A stretch of DNA of 64,000 bases, from positions 81,881,268-81,945,267 of the forward strand of contig NC_089981.1 in the NCBI RefSeq assembly GCF_036417845.1, in the 5' to 3' direction. The position numbers and the translations under genes are program-made. Position 1 is the stretch's first letter, and every line of letters begins with the position of its first letter. Below, one piece after another: positions 48,990 to 60,768 of the stretch. The notes beneath the pieces are model-generated. The model was given only the letters and a program-made list of their open reading frames with translations, searched no databases and was not told the DNA's origin. This DNA is from Apteryx mantelli. Its lineage: Eukaryota; Chordata; Aves; Apterygiformes; Apterygidae.

Positions 48990-50974
48990 AAATTTAGGTT
49001 AACATTTGGAGGAGAGCGGATTAACCAGCAGTAGTATGTCAGTTCCTCCTAGTACTTCTGCAAAGAGTCATCAGCCTTGAAGGGTAGGTAACAAAGATGG
49101 GCTCCCATCTTTTGAAGCTTTCATAGGAAAGGTCTGCTGCCTTGGCCTGCCAGGACCTCCTTTTGGCAAGCTAGCCCTAGAGTGGATTCTTGTTTGGATT
49201 TGTGACTAGTGCATTACCCAGCAACGACAGCAATTCAGCAAGCACCACATAAACATCTCCTGGTTCTTGCACCTGCTGAAGGTTCAATAACAAGCACAGA
49301 GGCAAAACAAGAGATGGAATAAAGTACTCCTGTATTTGCATCTCTGAGACTGGCTAAATGACATGATCTTCTGACAGATAAAGTGTTTGCTCAGAGTGGA
49401 AATCAGCAGGATAAAGATGCAACACGACACAGGCTACTTTTGTTTCTAGATTTAATTTTTGGTTGCAGGAGATGGGTGGCTGTCACCCAGTGAGGGACAT
49501 GCAGATGGCTGCAGCTGTTCTTCTGTTCTGTAATGTGGAATATGTGCTGCACCGAAGACTGTAAGCGAGAGCAATAGTCCGCCTCTATAAATCTGCCTCA
49601 GTTGCCCAAAACGCTGTCACTGTTAAAACTTTATGCTACATCTAGTAAGTCTGTTTAGACATTCTGAGTATATGCACTTCCAAAAAATAAAGGATCTAGC
49701 CCTTTGAAGTTTAACTTCCCCAAACTAATGAGCACTTGAAAATATTGGTCCTAGTGCGGCTTTGTTATATGGTGTCCCTCTAGTGCAGGCCTATGAGAGA
49801 CATGATGAGGAACTGAGGTGAAAGATCATGAATTGCAGATCCTTGCTTGCCTTTTGTTTCTCTCTGGGAAGTTAAAGTTTTTCTTCTGCCCTCACCTTAC
49901 AAGGACCACCCTGGTGAGAACTGGTAAAAGCTATGTTTCTGCTTGGTCTTGGGCTCTTCTCTAGTGGGATTGCAATTGCATTTTCTTTGTCATTGCAGTA
50001 AGGAAGTCTGATGGGCTGTGTGGAAGCCCAAGGGTCTCTTTAATATCAAATAAGCTGAAACTATATGCTTAATTCTAAATATGTTTGAACAACTAATGGT
50101 TGTAAGGCTTCTTAAAGTAGTCAGGGACCATTAGATTAAACTGTTGCTAGAATCAACTTAAAATTCACATATGTAACTAGACACTTTGGAATGAATTTGA
50201 GGATGCTACAGGTAGGAAAAGGGGGAGACAAGAGGAGGAAAGACAGGTTTGTTCTCTAGTTCACACACAGAATCATAAAGAATGCAACCTGGTGAATATC
50301 TTTGCCTTTTATGCCTATAATATTTCTCCCCCTAATCCGTTTCTGATATTTTTCCTCTGTTCTTCAGGACCTGGGCATTGCCTTCTTGGCTATTTTCTTG
50401 TTAGTTCTAGCTTGGTTGCATTTTTATATCTTGTTTCTTTTGATTTTATCTTTTTATATGCACACTTCTGACCCTTTTTTCTCTAAATCTCTCAAAAGGC
50501 ATAACCTAGCCAGATGATTGCATGCAACAGAGGTTTCATCTGCATGTAATACTTGAATAGAGTCATTATTTTATGTCTTAAATTTGTTCAGGCGAGGGCA
50601 TCTATTGATAGGTTTGTTCTATTCCTTTGTAATTCCTGCTATCACTATTACTATATATATCTCTTCATAACGTTGCCCATGCAGAAATTGACAGAGTGGA
50701 AAATTAATTGGTGGAATGTCTGTAATGATTTTTTTGGGGGGCTATTCAGGATAACGTAGCTTTAAGAGATGAGTAGGAATGCTGCTTGCACTCAACCAGA
50801 GCCACTATTGCTTGTGTCTAACTCCCTCTTTATTACATTGAGAACTTGTGCAGCAGAAGTAATTGACTGCTGTCTCTGTTGTTTTCAGTGTTCAAAATCC
50901 TGTGGATTTTGTGGCTGTCCTTTCCTATCTTTCCTCCTGCCTCCTTGTTTTCATATGAGGATCTCTCAGAGCTC

Positions 50975-51040
50975 TGTCCTTCATTTTGTAGATGAGGAAA
51001 ATGACAGAAAGAGATTAAGGTTAAAATGTCAAAAGTTTCT
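50975..51040 (+). repeat. MIR-like ancient SINE fragment
   Basis: CATTTTGTAGATGAGGAAAA, then GACAGAAAGAGATTAAGGTT, resembles the MIR core and 3' side (CATTTTACAGATGAGGAAACTGAGGC...GAGAGGTTAAG). It lies inside the 154-codon open frame at 50769-51233, which lowers the odds that that frame is a gene. Confidence 0.4.
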
Positions 51041-54000
51041 ATCAAGTTTGGGTGCTGATTTTATATGTCCAGGCCCTGATGCTTTCAAGTGCATTCAGCA
51101 TTATTGGACTTTTAGATGGAAGCTGCCCTTTGAAAACTCGCCATTGTTGCTTCTTGCTTTTCACGTCTGTCAAGGTTGGGTAAAAATCTTCTTGAAGCTG
51201 ATGGGTGTACTAGTTGCTTTCCATTCTGGCTGAAAGTGGGAACAATCATATGCTCCTTTGTTTAACAATAATTGAAACATGGGAAGCCACTTCTAAGACC
51301 ACTCTGAATGCAAGTACAAGCTGGGAGGTTTTGATCTGCTTGTGGGTGTGTGTGTTTAAGAGTAAGCAAGGAAAGAGCCAACTAAAAGAGAAATGCTTCT
51401 AACACGAGCTTGAGAGAAAGCAAAAATTGCTTGGAGCTTTTTGTGTAGAATATTTCAGGAAGAGTAAAAAGAACTATTCCGTTGATTGCTACTCTGATCA
51501 GAGAAAGTGTTTTATATGTATTCTGCAAGTAAACAGTATGATTCAGTCAAAGAGAAGTGACTGCAGACCCCAGGTAGTATAAAAGCATGGGCTTAAAACA
51601 GGGGTTGACCATGAACTCTTACAAGAAAATTGTTTAATGAGCACTTAGGTTAAAAACATCAGGTGCATGGTAGTTAGGGAGTCCCAGAACTGAGCTCACG
51701 AGGACAGTCTTCACTTGGGTGCTGTGTGTCTTCTGCAGTTAGCTTTCTAATGCTGTACTGAGCCACATACTTTTTCTTCCTGTCCCTGAACTGCACTCCA
51801 GGAATGAATGCAGGAGGAGTGCTGAAAGAGGCTGTTGGATGGGCTGGTTAGTCTCCAACCTTACTGAATTAACATGCTAAGCAGCATAGGAAATGGGCAA
51901 CTTCAGGAAAAAAATACAAAATAGTTAAGGCAAATGACTCTGTAGTTTGGATTTTATTCTTCCAGAACTACTATGTAGAGCTGGTGAGCTCTTTAAAGCA
52001 GAGTGGTCCAGTTGCTTATCTGCTGCTCATCTCTTTCCCCATTGCTATCCCCCACCTCTAGTAAGGACTCTAAGTCCAATCCTTTTAGCTTTGAGGCAGC
52101 AGACAGGGCAGAGTTCAACACAGCAAGTGTGAAGCCACAGCCAGTCACCCAGATGATTGGCCGGATAGCCAAGACCCTCTTCAGGATCATAGGTCTCTCT
52201 TTCTTGAAGCAACGATTCAAGCAAATTGCACTCTGCTACTTGCCTTTTTCCTATTACCTTTTCTTTAGCAAGGTAATAGGTAAAAAGAGTGTGTTCTGGG
52301 ACAGTACCTTGGCTGCTGTCTTCTCTGAACCTCTACTACATTTAAAGCCTGCTTGTATTTAAGATGGTACCTAAGTTCTGGTGATTCTGGATTAAAAGCA
52401 AACCTGTTTAGTCTTTGGAATGTACAAGCTCCTCCATCCCTCAGAGTTATACTGGTTATCCTGGAAAATCGGGAGCTGCTTTCCTAGGACAATGCAGGAA
52501 TCCTGCATGTCCTTAATGTAGGGGGTTAACCCCTTCCCAAGCATTTGGTTTCCACTTCATAGCACCCAAACTATAAAGCTTCTCAGTAAAACAGCAGTAT
52601 ACATTTTATTTATTTAAGCTTTTTTCATACTCTCATTCCGAGACCCAAAACTTTCCTCAAAAATTGTTTTAAGGAAAATTCAATATAAAACGGCTTCCTT
52701 AAGTTGTAGACTTCAACCTAAATAACTGAAACTTGGCAAACTTCATAAGCAGACCTTCCTGTCAGTTGTTACAAGGAGTGTTGGTGTAGATGCTGGCCCT
52801 GCTAGAGATATCCCTGAACCTTTTTCTTGATAATTGTGCACTCATACAATTTAAAGGGGAAAGAGATTTTTTTCTTTCCTCTACAGCAGTTGCTCAGACT
52901 TGTCTAAGAGTAGTTGTCAGCAAGCCATTTTCTTCAAATAACCTTGAGGATTTACAAGGATCATTTTCATTCTCACTCAGACTTGAAATAGGAGTGCACT
53001 GCTGTCTGTAAGACTTACCTAGAACTATACAGCAATTCTTGCATTATTAATAAAAAGTGAAGAGAAAGTCTATGTCTGTAAGACCGTTCTTCTGGTGAAC
53101 TTCGTTTGGATCATTCTTTCTGGTGCTTGATACCATGTTGTAAAATTCTGCTAGTTTGAGTAGGTTTTCTGCACTAAGGGAATTAATAGCCTCTGCACAT
53201 GTCAGAAAATGGATTCTTGATTTCAGAGGCTCTGGGGTATTTGGCTAAGGTCACTAAAGGGTGAGCCTGAGCCATAGGCTTTTGACTGCTAGCGCAGGAG
53301 GCCAGATCAAGGGTTAGTTCAGCACTGCTTAGCCCAGAACAGTACTGACTTTCTGCATTTCTTAGTGGCACCCTCCTGCTTTTACAAGAGCATGGCATCC
53401 TAGCTATTCCACTCCAAGACAGAGAAAAGATAAGCCACACTGCTCTGTTGCATGTGACTGAAGCTGCCAGGAGGTCTTTTTTCTCTTCACATGTCCCTCA
53501 TGAAAGAAGGAGGGAAAGGGGAGTATTAGCTACTGTTTGTTTCTGTTGTTGAAGAGCTGAACCTTCAGCTTATTTAGACTTGAATGAAAATACAACAAAC
53601 CTCAAGCTGGAGGAGTAGAGTGGGGGGTCTTGCAAGACTGAATTTTGGAATAATTTTAGTCCCAGCTTATAGAGAAGGCATCTCTGTAGTGGTAATTAGC
53701 ACCACCATAGCTGGGCCATCAACTCAAAGGGAATGTGCAGGGCACAACCTCCTTGCACCTTTTCGCGTGGGTTGGTTCCCTTTCAGGGTGCTCCATTCTG
53801 CCTGTCTGCAGTGGGGCTTGGGATAGAAGCCCTGCTGGAGGAAGCAGCAGTCATGGCTTGTACCTGCTCTTAGACCCATCAAAGTGCAGCCCGGCATCAG
53901 CTGCTGTTGCCTCACAACTCCACTGAAAATGGTTTTTCCATTTTTATTATTGCATTTATTATGGAAATCTGTTTCAGATTAGAATTCTTCTTTTCTTAGG

Positions 54001-54153
54001 ATTTGCTTGAGAACCTGATGGGTTTTTTTTTGTTTGTTTGTTTGCTTTTCTTTTTTTTTTATTCCCCACTATGTGAATTTTAACCTGGATCAATTCTCTG
54101 GGTTATGGGGGAGAGAGAATAGGAGGAGGAAGACGGGCACTTCTGTTGGGAGC

Positions 54154-54174
54154 ATGGATCCACCAGCTAGAAAG
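54154..54174 (+). CDS. candidate first coding exon of an unrecognised plus-strand gene
   Basis: ATG in a strong initiation context (A at -3, G at +4) starts MDPPARK, followed directly by the consensus donor AAG|GTAAGG in phase 0. The upstream 60 bp are purine-rich. MDPPARK is also the start of small vasohibin-binding protein, but nothing else of that protein is present, so I take this as coincidence. The call depends on the downstream exons being in phase. Confidence 0.25.
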
Positions 54175-57132
54175 GTAAGGAAAGGATGTGGTTTGAGGAG
54201 TGGGAAAAGGCAGAGTGAAACTGAAAAGAAGAGAGTGCAGGGGTGTGCTGTGGGAGAACAAGCCATCGGCACAGGTGGCAAAAAGGAAATTTCAAACTTT
54301 AGAAAATACCCTGATGATGTTTTGGTGGCACCCTGTGCTGGCTCCAGCTGTCTGTGATCCTGCTCTCTTGTTGGATCTTATTTGTACCCAACCTCACCCA
54401 ATAGCTGCTGCCATTGAGAACTATTTTTGAAGGGAAATTTGAACTAAAACTTGCTGCAAAATGAAGTCTGATGCTGAAAACAGTGAATTAAAAAGATATT
54501 CAGGAAGAGTCACCTTTTTTTGTTATGTGCTTCCTGGCAATAACATAGATGAAAGCTTTTGTTTTTTCAGACTAAAATTTTGTGGGTTGTTTGTGGTGGT
54601 TTTGTTTCTTTTTAAACAGACTCCTTAAAGGGCAAGTTGTTTTTAAGTGTCTGCATTGATCAAAGAATAAACCTCGGTTGCTTCAATTGTTGTAAATACT
54701 TTGGGAATCTTTCAGACACTTCAGGTGGCTTTGTAACTCTCTCTTCTCTTGTTCTCCCACTGGCAGAATCTTCTGCATCTTGAACTTTGCTTTTCTAGTT
54801 AGATTCAGTTGCCTGCTGAGGGAAAAAAAGTATATTTCAGTTTGCTTGAGTATATTAGTTATATTGTAAAAGAGACTGTGGATTGAGGACAGCTGTTCTC
54901 GATGCCTGTTGAAATGCTGTTGAGCAGTGGTGGGTGTGGCCAATTACATTTCATTCCCATACCAAAGCCACTTCATTGATGATTACTTGAAGCTAGCAGC
55001 CCTACTCTACCTTGCCTAACTATTCTTCCCCCTCCCATTGCCTACTTCCTCATGAAAATTGTTACAAAAAGGAAGCAGTAATCGTTTGTAAGCTTAGGCT
55101 GAGGAGATCTAATAAACAGGTGTATGACCTTAGTCATGTCATTCAAAACATTTATCATCATCTGTAACTGCATGTTTCACAGCCACATTTGATACCACCT
55201 TCCCAGTATATGTAAGATAGCTTAACTTTCTCTGCTGATTCTTCATGGCTATATGTAAAATAGTCCTCTCCAGGACCCTTGCGCCATAAGTACTATCTGT
55301 CTTTTCTTCTAAACTTGGCTAATGAATTAAATGCTGCTAGGTTAAATGAAGAGGAATTGATACTACCATCCCCGAAAGAGAGTTTTGGCTGGTGTAGCTA
55401 TAGGGTAGATGGGAAATGACTCCATAGCCTTTAGCCCTGCAAGGCATGGGGAGGAATTCCTTTGGGGAGAAAGTAACAGGTTGGGGCCCTGGAGGTCATA
55501 GGAGGTAGGTGAAAAGAAGGAGAGGGAAATGGACAACAAGAAGCAAAATTCCCCACCCTGCCTTCCACATGGTTGTGTGTAGAAAGAAAGAGCTCATGCT
55601 GTAGAAAGGACTTTGTTGCTAGCATGTCAAGAGGCTGGCTTCTTTGGAAAGAGAACAACTGGAGAAACGAGGTCTTTTCTTGGTTTTGGGGGAGCAAGGT
55701 TGCCTCCTTCATAATATCAGCATGTAGGCTAGGATCCCAGAAGAAAATTAACATTTATTTATAATAACTTAGTTGCTACTTTAGGCCATATGAGTCCTAA
55801 TTAGATGTGTTCTCCTATAGCAGTATATTCAAGACCCAGGCCTCCAAGGGAAGATACAGGAATATGCTGCAAGATCCTGAGCTATGGCTGGGGACCTACA
55901 GCTGGAAAGACCTAAATGAGGGCTGAAGGGAGTTTGAACTGAGGCAGTAGAGGAAATGCTTTGGACCCAGCAGACCAAGTCTCCTATTGAGTAGTATCAT
56001 ATACTGTATGTGTGATACTGAGACTTTGTTTTTTTCATGTATGTTTTTTATAAAAGTTGAAGACCCATGTTGAGTGTCTGGCTTTAAAAATAAATCCAAG
56101 TTTCCTACTTTTAAAATCCAAGCTGAATTCCAAACCATCTGGGTTGAACCTGTATTGCATGGGGTAAATTGGAGAAAGAGAGTTCTCTGCATATGCAGAA
56201 GACTTTTGCATAGGATTAAGAAGGACAAGTTCCATGGGCTCAGCCAGTGACTTTCAGCCTTTGTTTTCTGCTTGTCTGCTGCCAAGACACTAACCAACTA
56301 ATTGAAAAGAAAATAAATTATCACAGCAATCTCAAATCCTAATGTACATTGTGATAATTTAACATTTAAAAGTTTAAATGCTTTTTTTTTTTCTTTTTTT
56401 AAAGGATGAATGTACTAGAAAAGGTTTTGTTAAATTCCAGCCTGCTCGATGACAGACCTGGATAAAAACTGAAAAACAGAAGCTCCTTGGAATCCCATGA
56501 AGAAAGAGCCCATGTTAGTGTTAACTAGTGTTAACTCCATAGGTTATTCAGTTTCTCCCAAGTGCAATGGCAGAGCTGTTTATCATTATAGATGAGCTTC
56601 TAAAGACTGGACCTGCCTAAAGGTTCAGAACCTACATCCAGCATTGTGGTAGGGAGGTGTGCTGAGATGTCCCTGCTCAGCTTTGAGCTAGGAGCCTTGA
56701 GGAGAGGGTCTAGTATTGTGGCTGAAAGCCAAGTCGAGGTGCTGTGAACCAGGCGGCTGTGTTGAAAACTGTTGTTTCAAGGAAGCTTTTCTGTGTCGAG
56801 TGGAAAAGAGCCTGTCTGGGTGATACTGATTTTTTTTTTTCATTTCTTTTGGTAATAGTTAGGGAATAAAGTGCATTAAAGAAGATGCTGGAGTAACACA
56901 GGAAGGTTTGAAGAGGTATTCACCCACTGGACATTCATGGGTGATGAGCAGAATGTAGCCTTTTATCTTTGCCCAAGATAATACAGGAATGGGTAGTTTC
57001 CTTCAGATTCTTGTAGACATAATCATATTTATTTCTGCAAGTTCAGTATGGCATACTTCTCTTCCTTAAACTTTACTTCATTTTATGAATATATGAGATA
57101 CTGCAACAAAATTGTGTAGCTTCTTTTTACAG

Positions 57133-57168
57133 TTTCCTACTGATGTTTTTAAGGAGAGTGGCACAGCA
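57133..57168 (+). CDS. candidate 36-nt exon, same gene
   Basis: Acceptor AGCTTCTTTTTACAG and donor AGCA|GTATAA bracket 12 open codons (FPTDVFKESGTA), phase 0 at both ends. It is optional: leaving it out keeps the frame. Confidence 0.18.
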
Positions 57169-58197
57169 GTATAACAGGCGTGCAAGAATATGTAACTGCT
57201 GATGAAAGTTGTCCAAAAAAATTGCTTCTGCAGTTCTGCATTGGTGGTTGGTTTTTTTTGCTCCTCCTTCAGTGTTACCCCTTTACTTTAACACCTTTGA
57301 AACCTGTGGGAGGTAGTGAAGGGGTTCTTTGCTAGGTGAATCCTCAAGTCAAACACTCTTTAAATTGCTTATTTTGCTTAAATTTGCTGGAAGGCCAAGT
57401 TGTGACTGAGATCTGCGGTGCTAAATGTAGTGAGAATGCTGAGGAGAAACCGTGATGCTTTACCCAGAGAGTTTATAGACAGAGGCAGGTTGAACTGGGA
57501 TGGTGAATCCTCCTGTGGTCCCAGGAGCTACCCAGCTTTGAGTGATCTTGGGTGATGATGATGCAAGTGATTCCTCCTTTCTGAGGCAATACAGAGTTTA
57601 TCCAGTGATGGGCCTGGGACTTCAAGCAGTTCAGATTACCCATTTTATTTGCTACAACACCTTTGTCTTAGGGAATTGCTTTTTGAATCTGTTGACATCA
57701 ATGTATTCTCCTTCATGCACTTGTATACACAGGGGAGCACACCATCCTGAGCTGCATCTTGTTTGGATTAATTTTTGTCTTGTGTATTCTCAAGGCTCCT
57801 TGTAGCTGCTCCACATAACTGGTAGATAGGTGTTGCTCCTGTTACAAGCTACTGTAGTTCAGAGTCTAACCATCCCTTTCTATGCATGGAAACTCCTGTC
57901 TTGACCACTTCCACCAACACCCCCCCATCCCAATAAAAAAAAAACAACAACAAACTACCAGGAAAATATATTAAAGACTTTCTCATTTTGTATTGTTTTA
58001 GGAAACATTAACATTCATTATTTATATAAAAGAGAGAGAAGGAAACCTGACTTCTTTTTCTTTATCTCATGCCTAATGCCAGCATGTTCCTAGTTGTTTA
58101 TCTAGTGTGTCTTTATTCCGTCTGCTTATCTAATACATGAAATCCTTACTAAAAACTTAATTTGCCTTGATTGACAGTTTTTGCTTATATTACCCAG

Positions 58198-58257
58198 AAT
58201 AGCTGTGGCTCCCAACTGAGAGAAGTCCTGAATGGAGAGGAGGGATACAATTCACAG
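58198..58257 (+). CDS. candidate 60-nt exon, same gene
   Basis: Acceptor TGCTTATATTACCCAG and donor CACAG|GTAACT are good. All 20 codons are open in phase 0 and read NSCGSQLREVLNGEEGYNSQ. The other two frames contain stops. Confidence 0.32.
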
Positions 58258-58325
58258 GTAACTATTAATGCTGTTCCTAATACTTAGTCTGAATGCTTAG
58301 TTGTTGTTCCCCTTTCCCCTCTTAG

Positions 58326-58354
58326 CCCTGTGTTTTACAGACACTTCTGCAGAG
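58326..58354 (+). CDS. candidate 29-nt microexon, same gene
   Basis: A very strong acceptor (TTCCCCTTTCCCCTCTTAG) and a weak donor (AGAG|GTGCAC). It reads PCVLQTLLQ and changes phase from 0 to 2, exactly what is needed to join 58257 with 58486. The donor is the weak point of the model. Confidence 0.22.
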
Positions 58355-58485
58355 GTGCACATGTATTATTATAATCTTTGTCAAGACTGCCAGGCAGGAC
58401 TTGCATATTAGCTCTTAGATATGCCTCTGGTAACACATTTTGAAGTTACTGAAGGCAGTCAAATACAGAATATTTTCTTGTGCAG

Positions 58486-58559
58486 AAACCTGGTGTGTTA
58501 TATGGCTGATGACAAGGATTGCTGTAGCTTCTGGGTGTATTGCCCCAAAGAAAGAGCAG
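58486..58559 (+). CDS. candidate 74-nt exon, same gene
   Basis: Acceptor AATATTTTCTTGTGCAG and donor AGCAG|GTGTCT. In the frame that joins both neighbours it reads NLVCYMADDKDCC, then SFWVYCPKERA, with no stop. A second frame (TWCVIWLMTRIAVAS) is also open but out of phase with the 59260 exon. Confidence 0.32.
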
Positions 58560-59259
58560 GTGTCTGTATCACTAGTTGACTTCCCCTGGACTTCATGGGG
58601 AGAAGACAGCATTAAGGATCTTTTGATCCCCCTGATGTCCTCACAAGTCTAGCTTCTGTTGAGGGCCATCTGAACCCTGTTGACGCTTGGGGTAGCATCC
58701 CCTCTGCTCTCTCTGCTTTTGAAAGCTTTTGCCATCCATTTGGGGAAAATAAGGGGCCTGTTAGAGGTAGAGTTTCTGTTGCTGTCCTGTGAAAGGGGCT
58801 AAGGAGCAGTCCCTAAAAAACAGAGGGGAAGCTGCAGGCAAGGGCAGGTATCGAGAGTAAAGGGGCCTACAGGATCAGGGGCTGGTAGTGGTGCTTTGGG
58901 GGCTGTATTTGGGCCTGGATGAATCAGGCCTGAGGGGAAAGCAGCCCAGTCACAGGTCTGACTGTACAAGAACTAATCATGAAAAAGTGCTGGCAGTTGG
59001 GATTTCAGTCCCCTGTAGCTTTGCAAAAGGCATTATCTGCCAGAATGAAGGGAACTGCTAGGAGCAGATTAAAAGCAGCTGCGTTTAGATCTGCAAAATA
59101 GTAATGAGAAGAGATGGGGAGGCTCAAGGAAACGAACATAGAAACAAGACAGAAGGGCAAATCTGATGCTGAGGAAAAACTGCATTAACATGAAGTGATT
59201 ATGGGATGGGCTGAGTGGACAGTAATACTACCTTGGCTTGGTTCTGGCTGTGATTGCAG

Positions 59260-59366
59260 GGAAGCTGTTGATCGCAAAGGTGGCAGGACTGTTTCAGCTG
59301 CATGAGTTGACAACAGTCCGATTTCCTAATTCAGACGAGATTTCAGACGATTGTATGGATTTGGAG
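59260..59366 (+). CDS. candidate 107-nt exon, same gene
   Basis: The acceptor is GGTTCTGGCTGTGATTGCAG and the donor is GGAG|GTATCT. Only one frame is open: KLLIAKVAGLFQLHELTTV, RFPNSDEISDD and CMDLE. The change from hydrophobic helix to an acidic tail looks like real protein. This is the best single exon of the group. I recognise no domain. Confidence 0.4.
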
Positions 59367-59639
59367 GTATCTTTGAGTCTAAAATGCAAGTATGAATAAT
59401 ATGATGCTTTATCCAAGCAAATTTATAAACATGTCAGCTTCCCTAGAGTAAATGAGGTCAATGCTGTGCAACTAATTAAACATTTTGAAAGTGATCCTAG
59501 TGTATAATTGAGAATTGGACCCTGCTGCATGTCCTCAATTTTTTTAATAAATGTTAACTTGGTAAAATAAAGATATTATCTTAAATGGCTTCTAGGTAGT
59601 TTGCTGTGTTTGAAAAAGCATGTAGTTATATTTTTTCTC

Positions 59640-59662
59640 AAAAAAAAAAAAAAAAAAAAAAA
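59640..59662. repeat. poly-A tract (23 bases)
   Basis: Uninterrupted A run. No retroposed body was recognised to its left. Confidence 0.85.
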
Positions 59663-60696
59663 GCCCCAGGACCTGGGTTTATATATTTGGTCTTTAGAAA
59701 CAATATAGAAATAGGTTTTTTATTATTATTAACTATGTTGCCTGGAATGCCTAAAGTAAGCACACTGCAATTTCAGAGCATTTGCTAGTCATATTTGAAG
59801 TTTTCCTCTGGAAAAGATTTTAAAAGTTTGATTTAGCTTTTTAAAATCTCTGTTTGCATCCAGGCTTGCTGATTAGTTAATCATTCATATTTAGTATAGA
59901 AATATGAGAATGCTTGCCTTATAAGATGATTCAGTCATGTAAGAGCTTTAACTGCAGTGAACGACAAATTCAGAAGCTTGTTATGTCAGAAAGGAGGAGG
60001 AGGAACTTCTGTTTAGGTCTTGCCTTCACAGGGAGAGGAAACACTGATAGTATCTGTGTAATCTTGCACTGATGAGCTGGCATCACATTGCTTTGAAAAG
60101 ATTGATATTTCAGATCTGATGACTAAGTGGTGGTGGGCACAGCTGCTTTAGAATCTGAGATAAAGGAAAGAAGGAAAACAAATCCAGAATTGCTATGTGA
60201 AAACCTTGCTGACATGTAATGCTGTCAGAACACTTATAAAGAGCAGAAACCCTATTCAGTGTCAATCAGGTACGTGCTATATTGAATGAAGTATTTATTA
60301 TTTTAAATGTTGCCAAAGCTCTGCAATTGATAGCCACTAGATTTATGAACAAAAACCTCTCTAAATGAAATGGGATGGTTAAAATATTGAGGGATTTGTT
60401 TTAATTCCAGTACACATTTGTTCTTAAAGTCTAACAGTTTGTGCAGATAAAATGGTCTTTCAACAGGTTTGTGTTTTAAAAATTCTTTAGGATTCAAACA
60501 AATTGTAGAAGTTTGCTATATTTTAAGACTTGGGTTTAAGAAGCTAATTAGAATGGGATTGCTGCCCTGAACCAGAAGGAATATTTTGAACATACATTAT
60601 GGGTGATATTTTTTTTTCTTTTAGTTTTTGAGAAACTGCACAAATAAAAATGCTAATAAAAGCCAGAAGCCACTTCTTAGCATCGTAGTATTTTTA

Positions 60697-60768
60697 GGGC
60701 CTGATTCAAAGCACATTGGTATTGTTGGAAGTTTCCTCACTGACTTGAATGGACTTTGGATCAGGCTC
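60697..60768. mobile_element. palindromic MITE-like element
   Basis: GGGCCTGATTCAAAGCACAT is the near reverse complement of GGACTTTGGATCAGGCTC at the other end, about 30 bp of loop apart. The same 'gcctgatycaaagcc...' palindrome occurs widely in sauropsid DNA as far as I recall. It falls within a frame that is open downstream of a poly-T acceptor, so that frame is not credible as coding. Confidence 0.55.

Larger units (their letters stand above)
47260..54150. other. intergenic or intronic DNA between the two plus-strand exon groups
   Basis: Besides the microsatellites and the palindrome listed separately, two plus-strand open frames are notable: 50769-51233 (154 codons, overlapping MIR-like sequence) and 52003-52362 (119 codons). 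A splice-flanked segment at 49469-49529 is open in two frames but has no confirmed partner. None shows a family I recognise. Confidence 0.4.

Noticed and set aside
50769-51233. 154-codon plus-strand frame
   Set aside because: It overlaps MIR-like sequence and is Cys/Phe/Leu-rich from pyrimidine tracts. No partner exon was found.
54154-54174. MDPPARK as the start of SVBP (small vasohibin-binding protein)
   Set aside because: Only seven residues agree. The rest of SVBP is not found in the window, and SVBP is not known from this syntenic block.
56398-56470. Possible exon after a long poly-T tract (DECTRKGFVKFQPAR)
   Set aside because: The T-run makes an acceptor by chance, the frame stops quickly and no usable donor follows.
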